Assembly (NCBI GenBank): GCA_020532085.1
Contig: JAJBAV010000026.1
Coordinates: 1-41,205 of the forward strand
Length of the DNA stretch: 41,205 nt
Source of the DNA: Candidatus Cloacimonadota bacterium
GTDB lineage: Bacteria > Cloacimonadota > Cloacimonadia > Cloacimonadales > Cloacimonadaceae
Direction: 5' to 3'
Shown here: positions 8,251-16,696 of the stretch, in pieces
Numbering within the stretch: the first letter of the stretch is position 1
Layout of the letters: every line of letters begins with the position of its first letter
Notes under the pieces: model-generated
The model's database searches: none
The model's input: only the letters and a program-made list of their open reading frames with translations
Told to the model about the DNA's origin: nothing
Translations under genes and position numbers: made by a program

Positions 8251-8437
8251 TGTCCCGCCCTGAGCCCTTTCCCCTCCGCCTCTTCTCCGCCTCCCGCATA
8301 CTTCCCGCCTGACAGGGGGGAAGTATGCGGGAGGCGGAGAAGAGGCGCATCGGAAGTGTGATGAGGGCGGGGCCTGGCCGATCTGCCGGAAAAGTGACGC
8401 GGCAACTCCGCACACATCCTCTTGTATAGTGGGTAAC
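8251..8437. repeat. dispersed palindromic repeat, copy A
   Basis: This ~187-bp unit begins TGTCCCGCCCTGAGCCC and ends TATAGTGGGTAAC. It is homologous to copy B at 25326-25509, which begins TATCCCGCCCTAAGCCCC and ends CATAGTGGGTAAC. At its centre is a perfect 30-bp stem (8277-8306 with 8318-8347) around an 11-base loop containing CCTGACAG. The two copies share ends, loop and the inner stem CTTCCC..GGGAAGTA, but differ in the outer stem. This is the pattern of a palindromic intergenic repeat family (REP/MITE-like). No coding function. Confidence 0.85.
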
Positions 8438-8485
8438 GGTTCCGGGCATGAGAAACGAGGCCTCCCTCCACTCCTTTACAAGGCG

Positions 8486-8512
8486 CAAAAAACCCGCCAG
8501 AGGTGGCGGGTT
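8486..8512 (-). terminator. intrinsic terminator of the 8541-9071 gene
   Basis: Arms 8491-8499 (AACCCGCCA) and 8504-8512 are perfectly complementary around a 4-base loop. On the minus strand the stem runs into six T residues. It lies 29 bases beyond the stop codon of the minus-strand gene. Confidence 0.88.
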
Positions 8513-8540
8513 CGAATTCTGGCGGTTTGGTAAAGGAATC

Positions 8541-9071
8541 TTACTGGTTGAACCAGCTTTCCTTGATCTGCGGCCGGGTACTGGCATTGGGGTCCTCGAC
8601 GGTGTAGGAATCCCCTTCCACGTCGTAACTGATCTTGACGCCCTCTTTGCCGAATTGCTCGGTTGTGGTCATCACCACCGAGCCGCTTTCCGACCAGTCG
8701 AAAGTGTACTCTTCGGTTTTGAGTTTGGCGGGATCCATGTTCAACTCATCGAGGGCAAGGGGCCAGGCGCCAAAGGGATCGTTGGCCTTGTACTGTTTAG
8801 CGTTTGCTGCAATTTCCATGAAGGCCGGTTTCAATTCCACGATTTTCTGCTGCATGGCCAGTTCCAGTTCTTTGTCGCGTTTCTGCTGTTGCATTCCAAA
8901 GATGAAGATGAAGACCACCCCTGCCAGCAGCAGGAACATTAGGATCTCCACGAGGCCCAGTTTGTGGCGGGGCTTATCGGCTTCCGTTTGGCTAAGCTGG
9001 GGTTTGCGCTCGGGTTTCAGCGCGGGTTTGGTCACTTCGGCCTGTTTATCTTTGATCTCTTTATCGGGCAT
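8541..9071 (-). CDS. single-pass membrane protein with pseudopilin-like layout, function unknown
   Basis: The 176-residue protein starts at the ATG preceded by GGGAGGAAACC; a longer open frame (to 9209) lacks such a site. Residues 1-38 are charged and cytoplasmic-like with many Lys and Glu, a single membrane helix spans about 42-62 (GLVEILMFLLLAGVVFIFIF), and a soluble domain follows. The helix with Glu near its start followed by an amphipathic helix (QKRDKELELAMQQKIVELKPAFMEI) resembles type IV pilin-like proteins, but Glu is not at the canonical +5 position and the leader is long, so this is only a resemblance. It has its own TTGACA box and terminator. Confidence 0.8.
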   Translation of the reverse strand: MPDKEIKDKQAEVTKPALKPERKPQLSQTEADKPRHKLGLVEILMFLLLAGVVFIFIFGMQQQKRDKELELAMQQKIVELKPAFMEIAANAKQYKANDPFGAWPLALDELNMDPAKLKTEEYTFDWSESGSVVMTTTEQFGKEGVKISYDVEGDSYTVEDPNASTRPQIKESWFNQ

Positions 9072-9124
9072 GGTTTCCTCCCTGGTAATTATCGTTTTTT
9101 TCATCATTTCCAGATGGCGTATTT

Positions 9125-9130
9125 TGTCAA
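9125..9130 (-). promoter_or_regulatory. TTGACA box upstream of the 8541-9071 gene
   Basis: On the minus strand TTGACAAAATA begins at 9130, just after the tamB stop and 59 bases before the start codon at 9071. AATGAT follows with a 16-base spacer, a weak -10 match. The same 11-mer TTGACAAAATA occurs at 25585 and 41172 on the plus strand. Confidence 0.5.
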
Positions 9131-9138
9131 AGCTTTTG

Positions 9139-12100
9139 TTACAAGCCCCAGAATTTGAATGACCTCTGGAGCATGAGTTCGTGGGACAGCTGCTCGTCCC
9201 AAGGCACATATTTGAAGGTGTAGGCCAGGCGAAACTGCACCGGCAGATACCAGCGCAGCGAGGCTTCGTGCGAGACCACGATCTCGGTGCGGTTTTGCAG
9301 ATCGGTGGCTTCCTGCAATCCCAGGGCGTAGTCTAGGAAGAACTTGCGGCCCAGGTATTTGCTCATGTAGATGGAAAGGTTGTTCAACAAGATGGAAGAG
9401 CTGAATTGGGAGATGTTGCCGGCGAACTGGTTAAGGTCGGTGTAGCCGGCCAGCTGATTGGGATTGGTGGTGTATTCGGTGAAGAGGTTTTCGATGAAGC
9501 CGGCGCGGATACTGAAATCGTCTAGTCGCAGCAGGCGGCGGATGTTGTTTTCCAGCGGATAGAGCAGCGGCGAAAGCAGCGAGGTGTTCAGGTTTTCCGA
9601 GATCAGGCCGAGCGCCTCGTCTTGCAGCAGATTTCCCTGCTGGGTGGTGGAAAGCTGTTCGGAACTGGCGTTGTAACGCATGCGGCTGAGGATGCTGGAC
9701 GCGTTGTCGTCGTCGGGGTTGTCGCTGTCAAGCGTGAATTTGACGCGTTTGAAGATCGACTGGCTGGGGTTTTCCTTGTCTGTATCAACGTTGAGGGTAA
9801 CGATGGTGCCGTCGGCCGTTTCGTGGGTGAGAACGCCTTCGATGACCACCATTTTTTGCGCGCCGGTGATGCTGAAATCCAGCTCTTCCATGGTGAACTT
9901 GGTGCCGAAGAAATCCATCGTGCCCTGTTCGGAGGTGATGGTGGATTCCTGGGGTCGCCAGATGCTGCCGTCGAAAAGGATATGCATGTAGCCGCCGGGC
10001 ATGAGCACAAAGCTGGTGGGATAGGTGGCGTACTTGACGTTGTCCTGCACGAGCACCTTGAGGTCCAGGTTGAAGGGCAGAGAGATGGGCTCTCCCCGGG
10101 GTTCGGAATCCACGCCCAGTGTGCCGCGGAAGCTGTAAATGAGGTTTAGAAGGTTATTGGTTCTGGGCGGATAGACGATGCTGGCTTCGCTCACGAGCGC
10201 CTCGGCCGTGATCAGCATATCGTCGAATGGGCCTGTAACGGTCGCGTATTCAGCATTCTGGCCCCGCAGCACGATCCGCGACCGGCTGCGCGGAGTGGTG
10301 ATATCCGGCACGTAGAGCAGGGCTCCGGGTTCATCCACTTTCACCAGCAGGGTGCCCAGATCGAGCATGGCGGCCTTGAGATGCGCTTCGGGATCGTCGT
10401 CAAAGTGGTTGGTGGCGTGCAGCACCCCGTTGCCCATCTGGGCAGTCAGGTTCTGGATCAGCACCCGGTTTTCCTCGATGTCCGCCCTAAGCTCAATGTT
10501 GCGGATCTCCTCCGGCTGCTCGTTCAAGACCAGCCGGCCTTCGCTGACGCGCAGCTTTCCGCTCTGCACCATCAACTGGTCATCGAGGGTCCTGATGCTG
10601 CATTCCAGGCTGGCCTTTCCGCTGGCATCGCGCACATACTCATAACTGTTGTCCAGCCATTCGAACAGCAAGCCCTCCGCGCGCAGGTCGAGGGTGTGGT
10701 TGCCTTCGTAAATGCTGCGGTTCAGCAGGTTGTAATCCAAAGCCCCGGAACCGCTTAAACTGCCGAACTCGGTGGTGTGGACGTAGAGGGTGTCCACGAT
10801 CAGCAGGTTTTTGGTTTGGGCCACCGAGACGAGCACGTCATCCAGATCGGCGATATCGGGGATCGTAAACCGCGAAGACAGCAATCTGGCATCAAAGGAC
10901 AGCTCGCGCTCCCTGGTGAGCACATCCGCGATGAAGAGACCGACGTTGCCGGATATCGAACCCTCCGCCGGTGGCGCATACATCAGTTCCGCCATCTTCA
11001 GTTCGGTGGCCAGGGCGTTCAAACGCAGATTCCAACCCTGGTCGAGTACGGCATCACCGGCCAGATCGACCAGCCGAGTGGTCTCGTTGCTGATCTTGCC
11101 CAGAACATTCACCTGGCGCGGGTCCCCCAGCAGCGTAAGCTCAGCCGACAGGGGCCTCAACCCGGGGATCTTGACCTCCCCGACGCTCAGCATTGCGTCC
11201 AGATTATCGTTTCCCCGGCTGGAATAATTGGCAGTGAGGTTCACGCCGCTGATCTGCGGCAACTGCAAGTTGGGGAAAAAAGTGGTGAGCATCTCGCTGC
11301 CGATGTCGGCCAAGACCACTTGGAACTGCATGATCTGATTGTCCTTGAGGTCCATCTCACCGCTGGCCATGATCTGATCGTTGAGTTTGAAAGAGCTTAT
11401 CTTCAGGGCCTGAGCGTGGATCCCGGCCACCAAATCCAGGGTGAAAGGCTGTCCGTTAAGATTGGCAAATGGCGCGTCCAGCACCAGATCGCCCTGTTTG
11501 GTTTTTAGGTCGTAAGACGCTACCACATCGAGGTCCGCGTTGAGGTTCATCCCCTTGGTGAAATTAACCGACAAAGCAGAGGAAAGCACGGCCTTGGATC
11601 CCGTGAGAAAAGCGGAAATCCCGCCGCTGAGCACAGGTTCGTACTGCTCGATGCTCTTATCCGGATAGGCGGAGGCCAGCCGCACCGAGTTGAGATCGGC
11701 TTCCAGCAGGAAGTTTGAATCGTTTACATCTCCCACCAGGCTTAGATCGATGCCCAGGGGCGAGTTTAGCTCCGCGTCCACCAGGAAGTTCTGGCCGGTC
11801 TCGGTGATCAGCGGAACGAGGTTCGCGTAGCCGGAAAGACCGCGGTAGTCCAGCTTGTCCTGGGCGAAGTCCAGATCGTGGACCAGGGCCCGGACTTCCG
11901 GCACAGGGCCGTAGAAATTCAGTTCCAGATCGGCGGAGGCGGTTACTTTTAGTTCAGCCGGGCCAAGTCGCACCGGCTCTGTGTCCAGTTTACCCAGCAG
12001 TTGCCTGTCTTTGGGGCTGAAAGTTCCTGTCAGGTCCACCCTCTGGTTCTGCCAGATCGCGTCCCGCAGGGCCAGATCGACCATCTCGCTTTTGTATGAG

Positions 12101-13218
12101 GCTGTAAGCGCCAGGTTTTGCACGGTTTGCCCGGAAAAGGAAATCTGGTTCGAACCCGCCACCAGTTGCAGGACGGGGTCGGACAAGGTTCCCTCCGCGT
12201 TCAGAGTGCCGTCAACCCAACCGCTGAAACTCGCCCCCAGCATGGCAAGATCAAGCCGGAGGTCCAGTTGGCTGGGGTCTATGATCGTTTCTCCGAAAAG
12301 GTCGCGGGCGCGGATGTCGCCGCCGATGCTGCTGGATCCGACCATGCTCTGGGCGAGGCTGGCGTTCAACCTGCTGCCGTCGGTGGTGAGGTCCAGCAGC
12401 GGTATGTTCACTGGATACTGCTGCCAAACGAACGCGGATGCTTCTTTAACGGTCAGGTGTGCGTTCAAGACCGGGTTCGCGCCTTTGCCCGGTTGCGAAA
12501 AATTCGCCACCAAGTCCAGCTTGCCGCGGAAATCGCGGATCAAGGAATGGCTCAGGTAAAGGGGTTCAAAGTTCCGCAATTCCGCCCGGGAAGAAACGAT
12601 CCGGCCCTTATCCAGAACGCCTTTCAGGCTTAGGGTGCCCCCGCTTGAGGTGGCGGCGGACAGGCTGAGGTTGGAAACATCGGTGTTGAGCACTGTCAGA
12701 TTCAGCCTGCTGAGTTCCTCGAGCGCTGTGAGCATACCATCTTCGCCCAGCTGGAGCGGGATGTTCACATCCGCCTGCAACCGGGAGTTGGTGATGATCA
12801 GATCGTTGAAAATGGGTTTGAGGTCCGGGATCTCGAACTTCTTTTTGGCTTTTTTGGCCTTGGGCGCCACGGCCAGCCGCACGTCGGCTTGGTCTATCTC
12901 GATGTGGTCCATCAGGTTGCGCATCTTGAACCCGGAGAAGATGAAGCGCAGCAGGTTGAAGCGCACCCGGGCGTTGTCCACCGTGAAACTTAAGGAGCTG
13001 TCCGCCGCGGCGAAAGTGATCTTTTCAGCGTAAACCTGCTGGTCGCTGATCGTGAAGGAGCCGATCCTGAAATCTCCTTTCAATGCTTTTCCCGCTTCGT
13101 TTTCCACTATCCCCTTAACCCTTCCCTGGGCGTCAAAGACGTACCAGGCCACAAAAAACAGGGTGTTGATGACCAGCAGGACAACTATGAAGCTTAGAAA
13201 TTTGCGGGAACGTCGCAT
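9139..13218 (-). CDS. tamB: TamB-like (DUF490) inter-membrane protein
   Basis: At 1359 residues this is the largest gene in the window and close to usual TamB size. It has one N-terminal membrane anchor (about 8-28), then a very long repetitive beta-rich region typical of the AsmA/TamB bridge proteins that form hydrophobic grooves for lipid passage between inner and outer membranes. The C-terminal third (from about 1010) has the DUF490 character, including FDGSIWRPQESTITSEQGTMDFFGTKFTMEELDFSITG and a strand-rich terminus ending in Leu. Its ATG is 4 bases after the lolD stop. Partner TamA/BamA is not in the window. The symbol follows domain architecture; sequence conservation in this family is low. 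Confidence 0.88.
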   Translation of the reverse strand: MRRSRKFLSFIVVLLVINTLFFVAWYVFDAQGRVKGIVENEAGKALKGDFRIGSFTISDQQVYAEKITFAAADSSLSFTVDNARVRFNLLRFIFSGFKMRNLMDHIEIDQADVRLAVAPKAKKAKKKFEIPDLKPIFNDLIITNSRLQADVNIPLQLGEDGMLTALEELSRLNLTVLNTDVSNLSLSAATSSGGTLSLKGVLDKGRIVSSRAELRNFEPLYLSHSLIRDFRGKLDLVANFSQPGKGANPVLNAHLTVKEASAFVWQQYPVNIPLLDLTTDGSRLNASLAQSMVGSSSIGGDIRARDLFGETIIDPSQLDLRLDLAMLGASFSGWVDGTLNAEGTLSDPVLQLVAGSNQISFSGQTVQNLALTASYKSEMVDLALRDAIWQNQRVDLTGTFSPKDRQLLGKLDTEPVRLGPAELKVTASADLELNFYGPVPEVRALVHDLDFAQDKLDYRGLSGYANLVPLITETGQNFLVDAELNSPLGIDLSLVGDVNDSNFLLEADLNSVRLASAYPDKSIEQYEPVLSGGISAFLTGSKAVLSSALSVNFTKGMNLNADLDVVASYDLKTKQGDLVLDAPFANLNGQPFTLDLVAGIHAQALKISSFKLNDQIMASGEMDLKDNQIMQFQVVLADIGSEMLTTFFPNLQLPQISGVNLTANYSSRGNDNLDAMLSVGEVKIPGLRPLSAELTLLGDPRQVNVLGKISNETTRLVDLAGDAVLDQGWNLRLNALATELKMAELMYAPPAEGSISGNVGLFIADVLTRERELSFDARLLSSRFTIPDIADLDDVLVSVAQTKNLLIVDTLYVHTTEFGSLSGSGALDYNLLNRSIYEGNHTLDLRAEGLLFEWLDNSYEYVRDASGKASLECSIRTLDDQLMVQSGKLRVSEGRLVLNEQPEEIRNIELRADIEENRVLIQNLTAQMGNGVLHATNHFDDDPEAHLKAAMLDLGTLLVKVDEPGALLYVPDITTPRSRSRIVLRGQNAEYATVTGPFDDMLITAEALVSEASIVYPPRTNNLLNLIYSFRGTLGVDSEPRGEPISLPFNLDLKVLVQDNVKYATYPTSFVLMPGGYMHILFDGSIWRPQESTITSEQGTMDFFGTKFTMEELDFSITGAQKMVVIEGVLTHETADGTIVTLNVDTDKENPSQSIFKRVKFTLDSDNPDDDNASSILSRMRYNASSEQLSTTQQGNLLQDEALGLISENLNTSLLSPLLYPLENNIRRLLRLDDFSIRAGFIENLFTEYTTNPNQLAGYTDLNQFAGNISQFSSSILLNNLSIYMSKYLGRKFFLDYALGLQEATDLQNRTEIVVSHEASLRWYLPVQFRLAYTFKYVPWDEQLSHELMLQRSFKFWGL

Positions 13219-13222
13219 GGGG

Positions 13223-13888
13223 TCAGATCAGCTTGCCGTCCCTCAGCTCGTAGGTTTTGGGACTTTGTTTGGCCAATTCACGATCGTGGGTGACGATCAC
13301 GAAAGTTTGTTTCAGCTCGCGGTTGAGTTGTTGGAAAAGGTCCCAAACCTCCGCGCTGTGCTGGGGATCGAGATTGCCGGTGGGTTCGTCCGCCAAAACG
13401 ATGCGGGGACGGTTGATCAGGGCACGGGCCAGAGCCAGGCGCTGCTGTTCGCCGCCGCTGAGTTGGTTGGGATAGTGGTTGCCCCGGTCCGATAAGCTCA
13501 ATATTTCCAGCAAGTTGTCGGCTTCCTCCCTTACTTTTTGCTTCGCCGTTCCGGCGATCAGCATGGGCAGGGCAACGTTTTCGCGGGCATTAAGGTCCTC
13601 GATCAGGTAGTGAAACTGAAAAACGAAACCGATGTCCCGGTTGCGTATCTGATGGGCGTTGGCGTGCCGGGCGGAGACTTCGGCCCCGTTGATGAACACC
13701 TTCCCGCTATCGGGATCGTCCAGCAGTCCCAGAATATGGAGCAGCGTGCTCTTGCCGCAGCCGGATTTCCCCGTGATGCAGACCAGTTCGCCGTCTTCCA
13801 CTTCCAGGCCGGCATCGATGAGCACGCGGATGTCCTGGCCTTTGTCGGCGTAGGTTTTATGCAGCGAGTAACCAGCAAGACAGATCAA
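13223..13888 (-). CDS. lolD: lipoprotein-releasing ABC transporter ATPase LolD
   Basis: The 221-residue ATPase powers extraction of outer-membrane lipoproteins from the inner membrane. Walker A is GKSGCGKS (residues 40-47), the Q-loop is Q91, the signature LSGGEQQR is at 143-150, Walker B is VLADEPTGNLD at 164-174, and the His switch lies in VTHDRE. These fit the LolD/MacB/FtsE subfamily; the adjacent permease favours LolD. The start is a TTG with GGAGGTGAGAA directly upstream and no alternative ATG nearby, so TTG initiation is likely. It is 10 bases downstream of the permease. Confidence 0.92.
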   Translation of the reverse strand: MICLAGYSLHKTYADKGQDIRVLIDAGLEVEDGELVCITGKSGCGKSTLLHILGLLDDPDSGKVFINGAEVSARHANAHQIRNRDIGFVFQFHYLIEDLNARENVALPMLIAGTAKQKVREEADNLLEILSLSDRGNHYPNQLSGGEQQRLALARALINRPRIVLADEPTGNLDPQHSAEVWDLFQQLNRELKQTFVIVTHDRELAKQSPKTYELRDGKLI

Positions 13889-13898
13889 TTCTCACCTC

Positions 13899-15116
13899 CT
13901 AGGTATTGCGCAGCAGGTCGATAGTGCGCATCCGGTCGATCCTGCGCAGGGGGATCCGCACGCAGAGGGTCACCAGCAGCGCGGCAACTGCAAAGATCAG
14001 GACCTGGTTGAAGGGCGACACGTAAAGCTCGAGCCGGTCGATGAAGTAAACATCTCCCTTGAGTTTATAGATGTTTTGCCTTACGATCAGCCAAGAAAGC
14101 AGAAACCCGAACAGCTGCCCCAAAATCACCGAGGCGAGGCAGACCAAAGTAATCTGGTAGCCCAGGATGTTGCGCACCGTGCCAGCTCCAGCCCCCAGGG
14201 CCTTGAGCACCGCGATCTCGTTGCGTTTGTCCAGGATCAGGGTCAGTACGCCGCTGATCACGTTTATCCCGGCGATCAGCACCAGAAAGCTGAACACGAT
14301 GAAGATCAGCCATTTCTGCATCTTCACCATGCTCAACAGGGTGGTGTTCACCACCGGTGCCGCGTAAACGGCGGGACCGATCAACTGGTCGTATTCCGCG
14401 GCCAGGCGCTGGGCGTCATCCGCGAAAGCGTTGCCAAGATGCAGTTCGATGTTGCTGAACCCTGAGGCCAGGCCGGAAAGAGCGCGCAGGTCGGCCAGGC
14501 TGCCGATCATGAGGCTGCGGTCGTATTCGTAAAAACCCGAGTTGTAGATGCCTGTGACTTTTAGTGAACGCTGGTTGGGATACATGCCCAGCGGAGTGAT
14601 CAGATCGAGGCGCGGAAAGGATACCAGCACAGTGTCTTCCAAAGCCAGGCCAAGGTCACGGGCCAGATAATGCCCCAGTATCACTTCTCCCGGGGCCACT
14701 TGAGCGGAACCCTGGGCCACATATTTGGCATGGATCGCGGCCTCCCCCTTCCCCGTGGCGTAGGCTTGCATCATGCCACCCCGGGCCTTGCCGCCATTTT
14801 GGGCCATAAGGTTGCTGCTCAGCACCGGCACGGCTGATCTGATCTCCGGGCGCGGAGACAGTTTTTCGAGGGTGGCGGTGGCCAGCGAATCCGGCAGCGA
14901 TCCGGCCCCGGCCCCATATACGCGGATGTGGGCGAAAGAATCGAGCAGCACCGATTTCAGGGCCCGTTCGTAACCCTCGAAGAGGTTCAGCGCCGCAGTG
15001 AGGATACCCACGGAGATCACTATGCCCAGGATCATGAACAGGAAGCTGAAACGGAGAAGATTCCTCTTGGGATCGCTTATGTAGCGCCCGATGAAGAGCC
15101 GTTCAGCAGGATTCAC
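13899..15116 (-). CDS. lipoprotein-releasing ABC transporter permease (LolC/LolE family)
   Basis: The 405-residue permease has the LolC/E topology: one N-terminal helix (about 22-46), a large periplasmic domain (about 47-265) and three C-terminal helices with the FtsX fold, including the coupling segment LDKRNEIAVLKALGAGAGTVRNIL at about 292-315. The family motif RFSFLFMILGIVISVGILTAALNLFEGYE is at the N-terminus. Only one permease gene is present, so the transporter is probably a homodimer, as in LolF-type systems. Translation starts at GTG, with GAGG 6 bases upstream inside the end of the glycosyltransferase gene (14-base overlap). Confidence 0.92.
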   Translation of the reverse strand: MNPAERLFIGRYISDPKRNLLRFSFLFMILGIVISVGILTAALNLFEGYERALKSVLLDSFAHIRVYGAGAGSLPDSLATATLEKLSPRPEIRSAVPVLSSNLMAQNGGKARGGMMQAYATGKGEAAIHAKYVAQGSAQVAPGEVILGHYLARDLGLALEDTVLVSFPRLDLITPLGMYPNQRSLKVTGIYNSGFYEYDRSLMIGSLADLRALSGLASGFSNIELHLGNAFADDAQRLAAEYDQLIGPAVYAAPVVNTTLLSMVKMQKWLIFIVFSFLVLIAGINVISGVLTLILDKRNEIAVLKALGAGAGTVRNILGYQITLVCLASVILGQLFGFLLSWLIVRQNIYKLKGDVYFIDRLELYVSPFNQVLIFAVAALLVTLCVRIPLRRIDRMRTIDLLRNT

Positions 15117-16059
15117 GCAGTTCCTCCGCGCTGACGTTCACGGTCTTTTCCACCGAAACGGGCAATCCCCGCAGGGGCGAGATGCGGTTGACGATGAGCT
15201 CAGAGATCAGGCCCAGCGAGATGAACTGCAGGCCACCCAGGATCAGGGTGATACCCAGGAACAGCGGCAGCCGGTTGGAGATCGGCTGACCGTAGAAGAT
15301 CTTAAGAACAGCCATCCAGAGCATGATCGCCGTACCCAGCAAGGTGGATAATAGTCCTGCCCGGCCAAACAGGTAGAGCGGGCTTTTCACGTATTGGGTG
15401 ACCATCTTCACGGTGAGTAGATCGAAAAAGCCGCGCAGATAGCGTTCCAGGCCATATTTGGAACGGCCGAACTCCCTTTTGCGGTGCTCCACCGGGATCT
15501 CGGTGATGCGGTAGCCGAGGGAGTTGGCCAGGGCGGGGATGTAGCGATGCATTTCCCCATACAGGTTCAGCTCTTTCACCACCTCGCTGCGGTAGGCCTT
15601 GAAACCGCAGTTGTAATCCTTGAGTTTGAGGCGGAAAGTGCGTGCGGTTACAAAGTTGAAGAACCGGGAGGGGATCACCTTGTGCAGGGGATCGTGGCGT
15701 TTCTGTTTCCAGCCGGAAACCAGGTCCCAGCCCTCATCCAGCCTGGCCAGGAATTTGGGGATCTCCACAGGATTGTCCTGCAGATCGGCGTCGAGGGTGA
15801 AAACGACCTCGCCCCGGGCCAGCCTGAAACCATACTGCAGGGCGGCCGCCTTGCCAAAATTGCGGCGAAACTTAACGATCCGGATGTGGGGATCGGACGC
15901 GGCCAGTTCCTCCATGACGGCGAAGCCATTATCGCGGCTGCCGTCGTCGATGAAAATGATCTCATGGGCGTGGGGCTGGCAGTTGGCCACGATCTCGGCG
16001 GTGAGCCGGCGCAGGGAGTCCTCTTCGTTCAAAACCGGGATCACAAAAGAAAGCAACAT
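15103..16059 (-). CDS. GT2 glycosyltransferase with two C-terminal membrane helices (DPM1/ArnC-like)
   Basis: The 318-residue enzyme has the GT-A fold of family 2: FVIPVLNEEDSLRRL at residues 5-19, FIDDGSRDN near 36-44, and the DxD motif TLDADLQDNP near 88-97. YNCGFKAYRSEV is also characteristic. Two membrane helices follow (about 233-255 and 267-292). This architecture is that of polyprenyl-phosphate glycosyltransferases (dolichol-phosphate-mannose synthase, ArnC, GtrB), which load a sugar on undecaprenyl phosphate; the sugar is unknown. AGGAG precedes the ATG. The adjacent dolichol-kinase-like gene makes a shared polyprenol role attractive but unproven. Confidence 0.9.
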   Translation of the reverse strand: MLLSFVIPVLNEEDSLRRLTAEIVANCQPHAHEIIFIDDGSRDNGFAVMEELAASDPHIRIVKFRRNFGKAAALQYGFRLARGEVVFTLDADLQDNPVEIPKFLARLDEGWDLVSGWKQKRHDPLHKVIPSRFFNFVTARTFRLKLKDYNCGFKAYRSEVVKELNLYGEMHRYIPALANSLGYRITEIPVEHRKREFGRSKYGLERYLRGFFDLLTVKMVTQYVKSPLYLFGRAGLLSTLLGTAIMLWMAVLKIFYGQPISNRLPLFLGITLILGGLQFISLGLISELIVNRISPLRGLPVSVEKTVNVSAEELRESC

Positions 16060-16070
16060 ACATGCTCCTG

Positions 16071-16676
16071 TCAGAAGATGATCTTGGCGAGGGTCATCGC
16101 CAGCGCCGATACGAGCGGCATTTCCACGTTATCGTCCACCGGCAGGCGGCTCAGTTCGGCCAAGGTGGCAGCCAGTGCCCCGGTGAACGCCACCACCGGG
16201 TGCAGATAGAAATCCGGATGGAGACCGAAGAGCAGGGCGTAACTGAAGCAAACCACAAAGCAGGCCAGGCTGCCTTCCAGCGATTTTTTGCCATTGCCAA
16301 CCTTGCGCCTGCCCATATTTATGCCCACCATGGCGGCGAAAGTATCCCCCAAAGCCAGGAATGACAAGGCAAAGAACACGATCACCGGCTCGAAAAAGGC
16401 CACACAAAGCATGGCCGAAAAGAGCAGATAGGTGGCGCCGGTGAAGTCGCGCAGTTCATGGCGGCGCAGCATCAGGCCGAAGATCCACCAGAATGTTTTG
16501 CGAAAACTCTTCTGCCAGAAGCGGTAAAATTCTATCACCAGCATTATCGCGAGAGCCGCGAGCATGACGTAGAACATCAGCTTGCGGTTGTCTTTCAGGA
16601 TAAACCTGTACCCAAAAGGGATCACCAAGGAAAAGAGGTGAATGCTTTTACGCAGGGTTTCCTTTACGTGGAGCAT
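16071..16676 (-). CDS. dolichol kinase / CTP-dependent lipid kinase-like membrane protein
   Basis: The 201-residue protein has about six hydrophobic segments. The C-terminal half carries the pattern FLALGDTFAAMVGINMGRRKVGNGKKSLEGSLACF, matching the conserved GDxxAxxxGxxxGxxKxxxxKSxEGSxA signature shared by SEC59/VTE5 (dolichol and phytol kinases) and phosphatidate cytidylyltransferases. The likely reaction is CTP-dependent phosphorylation of a polyprenol or other lipid alcohol. The ATG at 16676 is chosen; a TTG at 16700 overlapping the recJ stop (TTGA) is an alternative giving 209 residues. It lies 12 bases before the glycosyltransferase gene. Confidence 0.85.
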   Translation of the reverse strand: MLHVKETLRKSIHLFSLVIPFGYRFILKDNRKLMFYVMLAALAIMLVIEFYRFWQKSFRKTFWWIFGLMLRRHELRDFTGATYLLFSAMLCVAFFEPVIVFFALSFLALGDTFAAMVGINMGRRKVGNGKKSLEGSLACFVVCFSYALLFGLHPDFYLHPVVAFTGALAATLAELSRLPVDDNVEMPLVSALAMTLAKIIF

Positions 16677-16696
16677 GGTGTCTTTCCGCTTAAGCC

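Noticed and set aside
8106-8471. minus-strand frames across palindromic repeat copy A
   Set aside because: They run through a 30-bp perfect stem and its flanks; the translation is Arg/Gly/Pro-rich filler and copy B does not preserve the frame.
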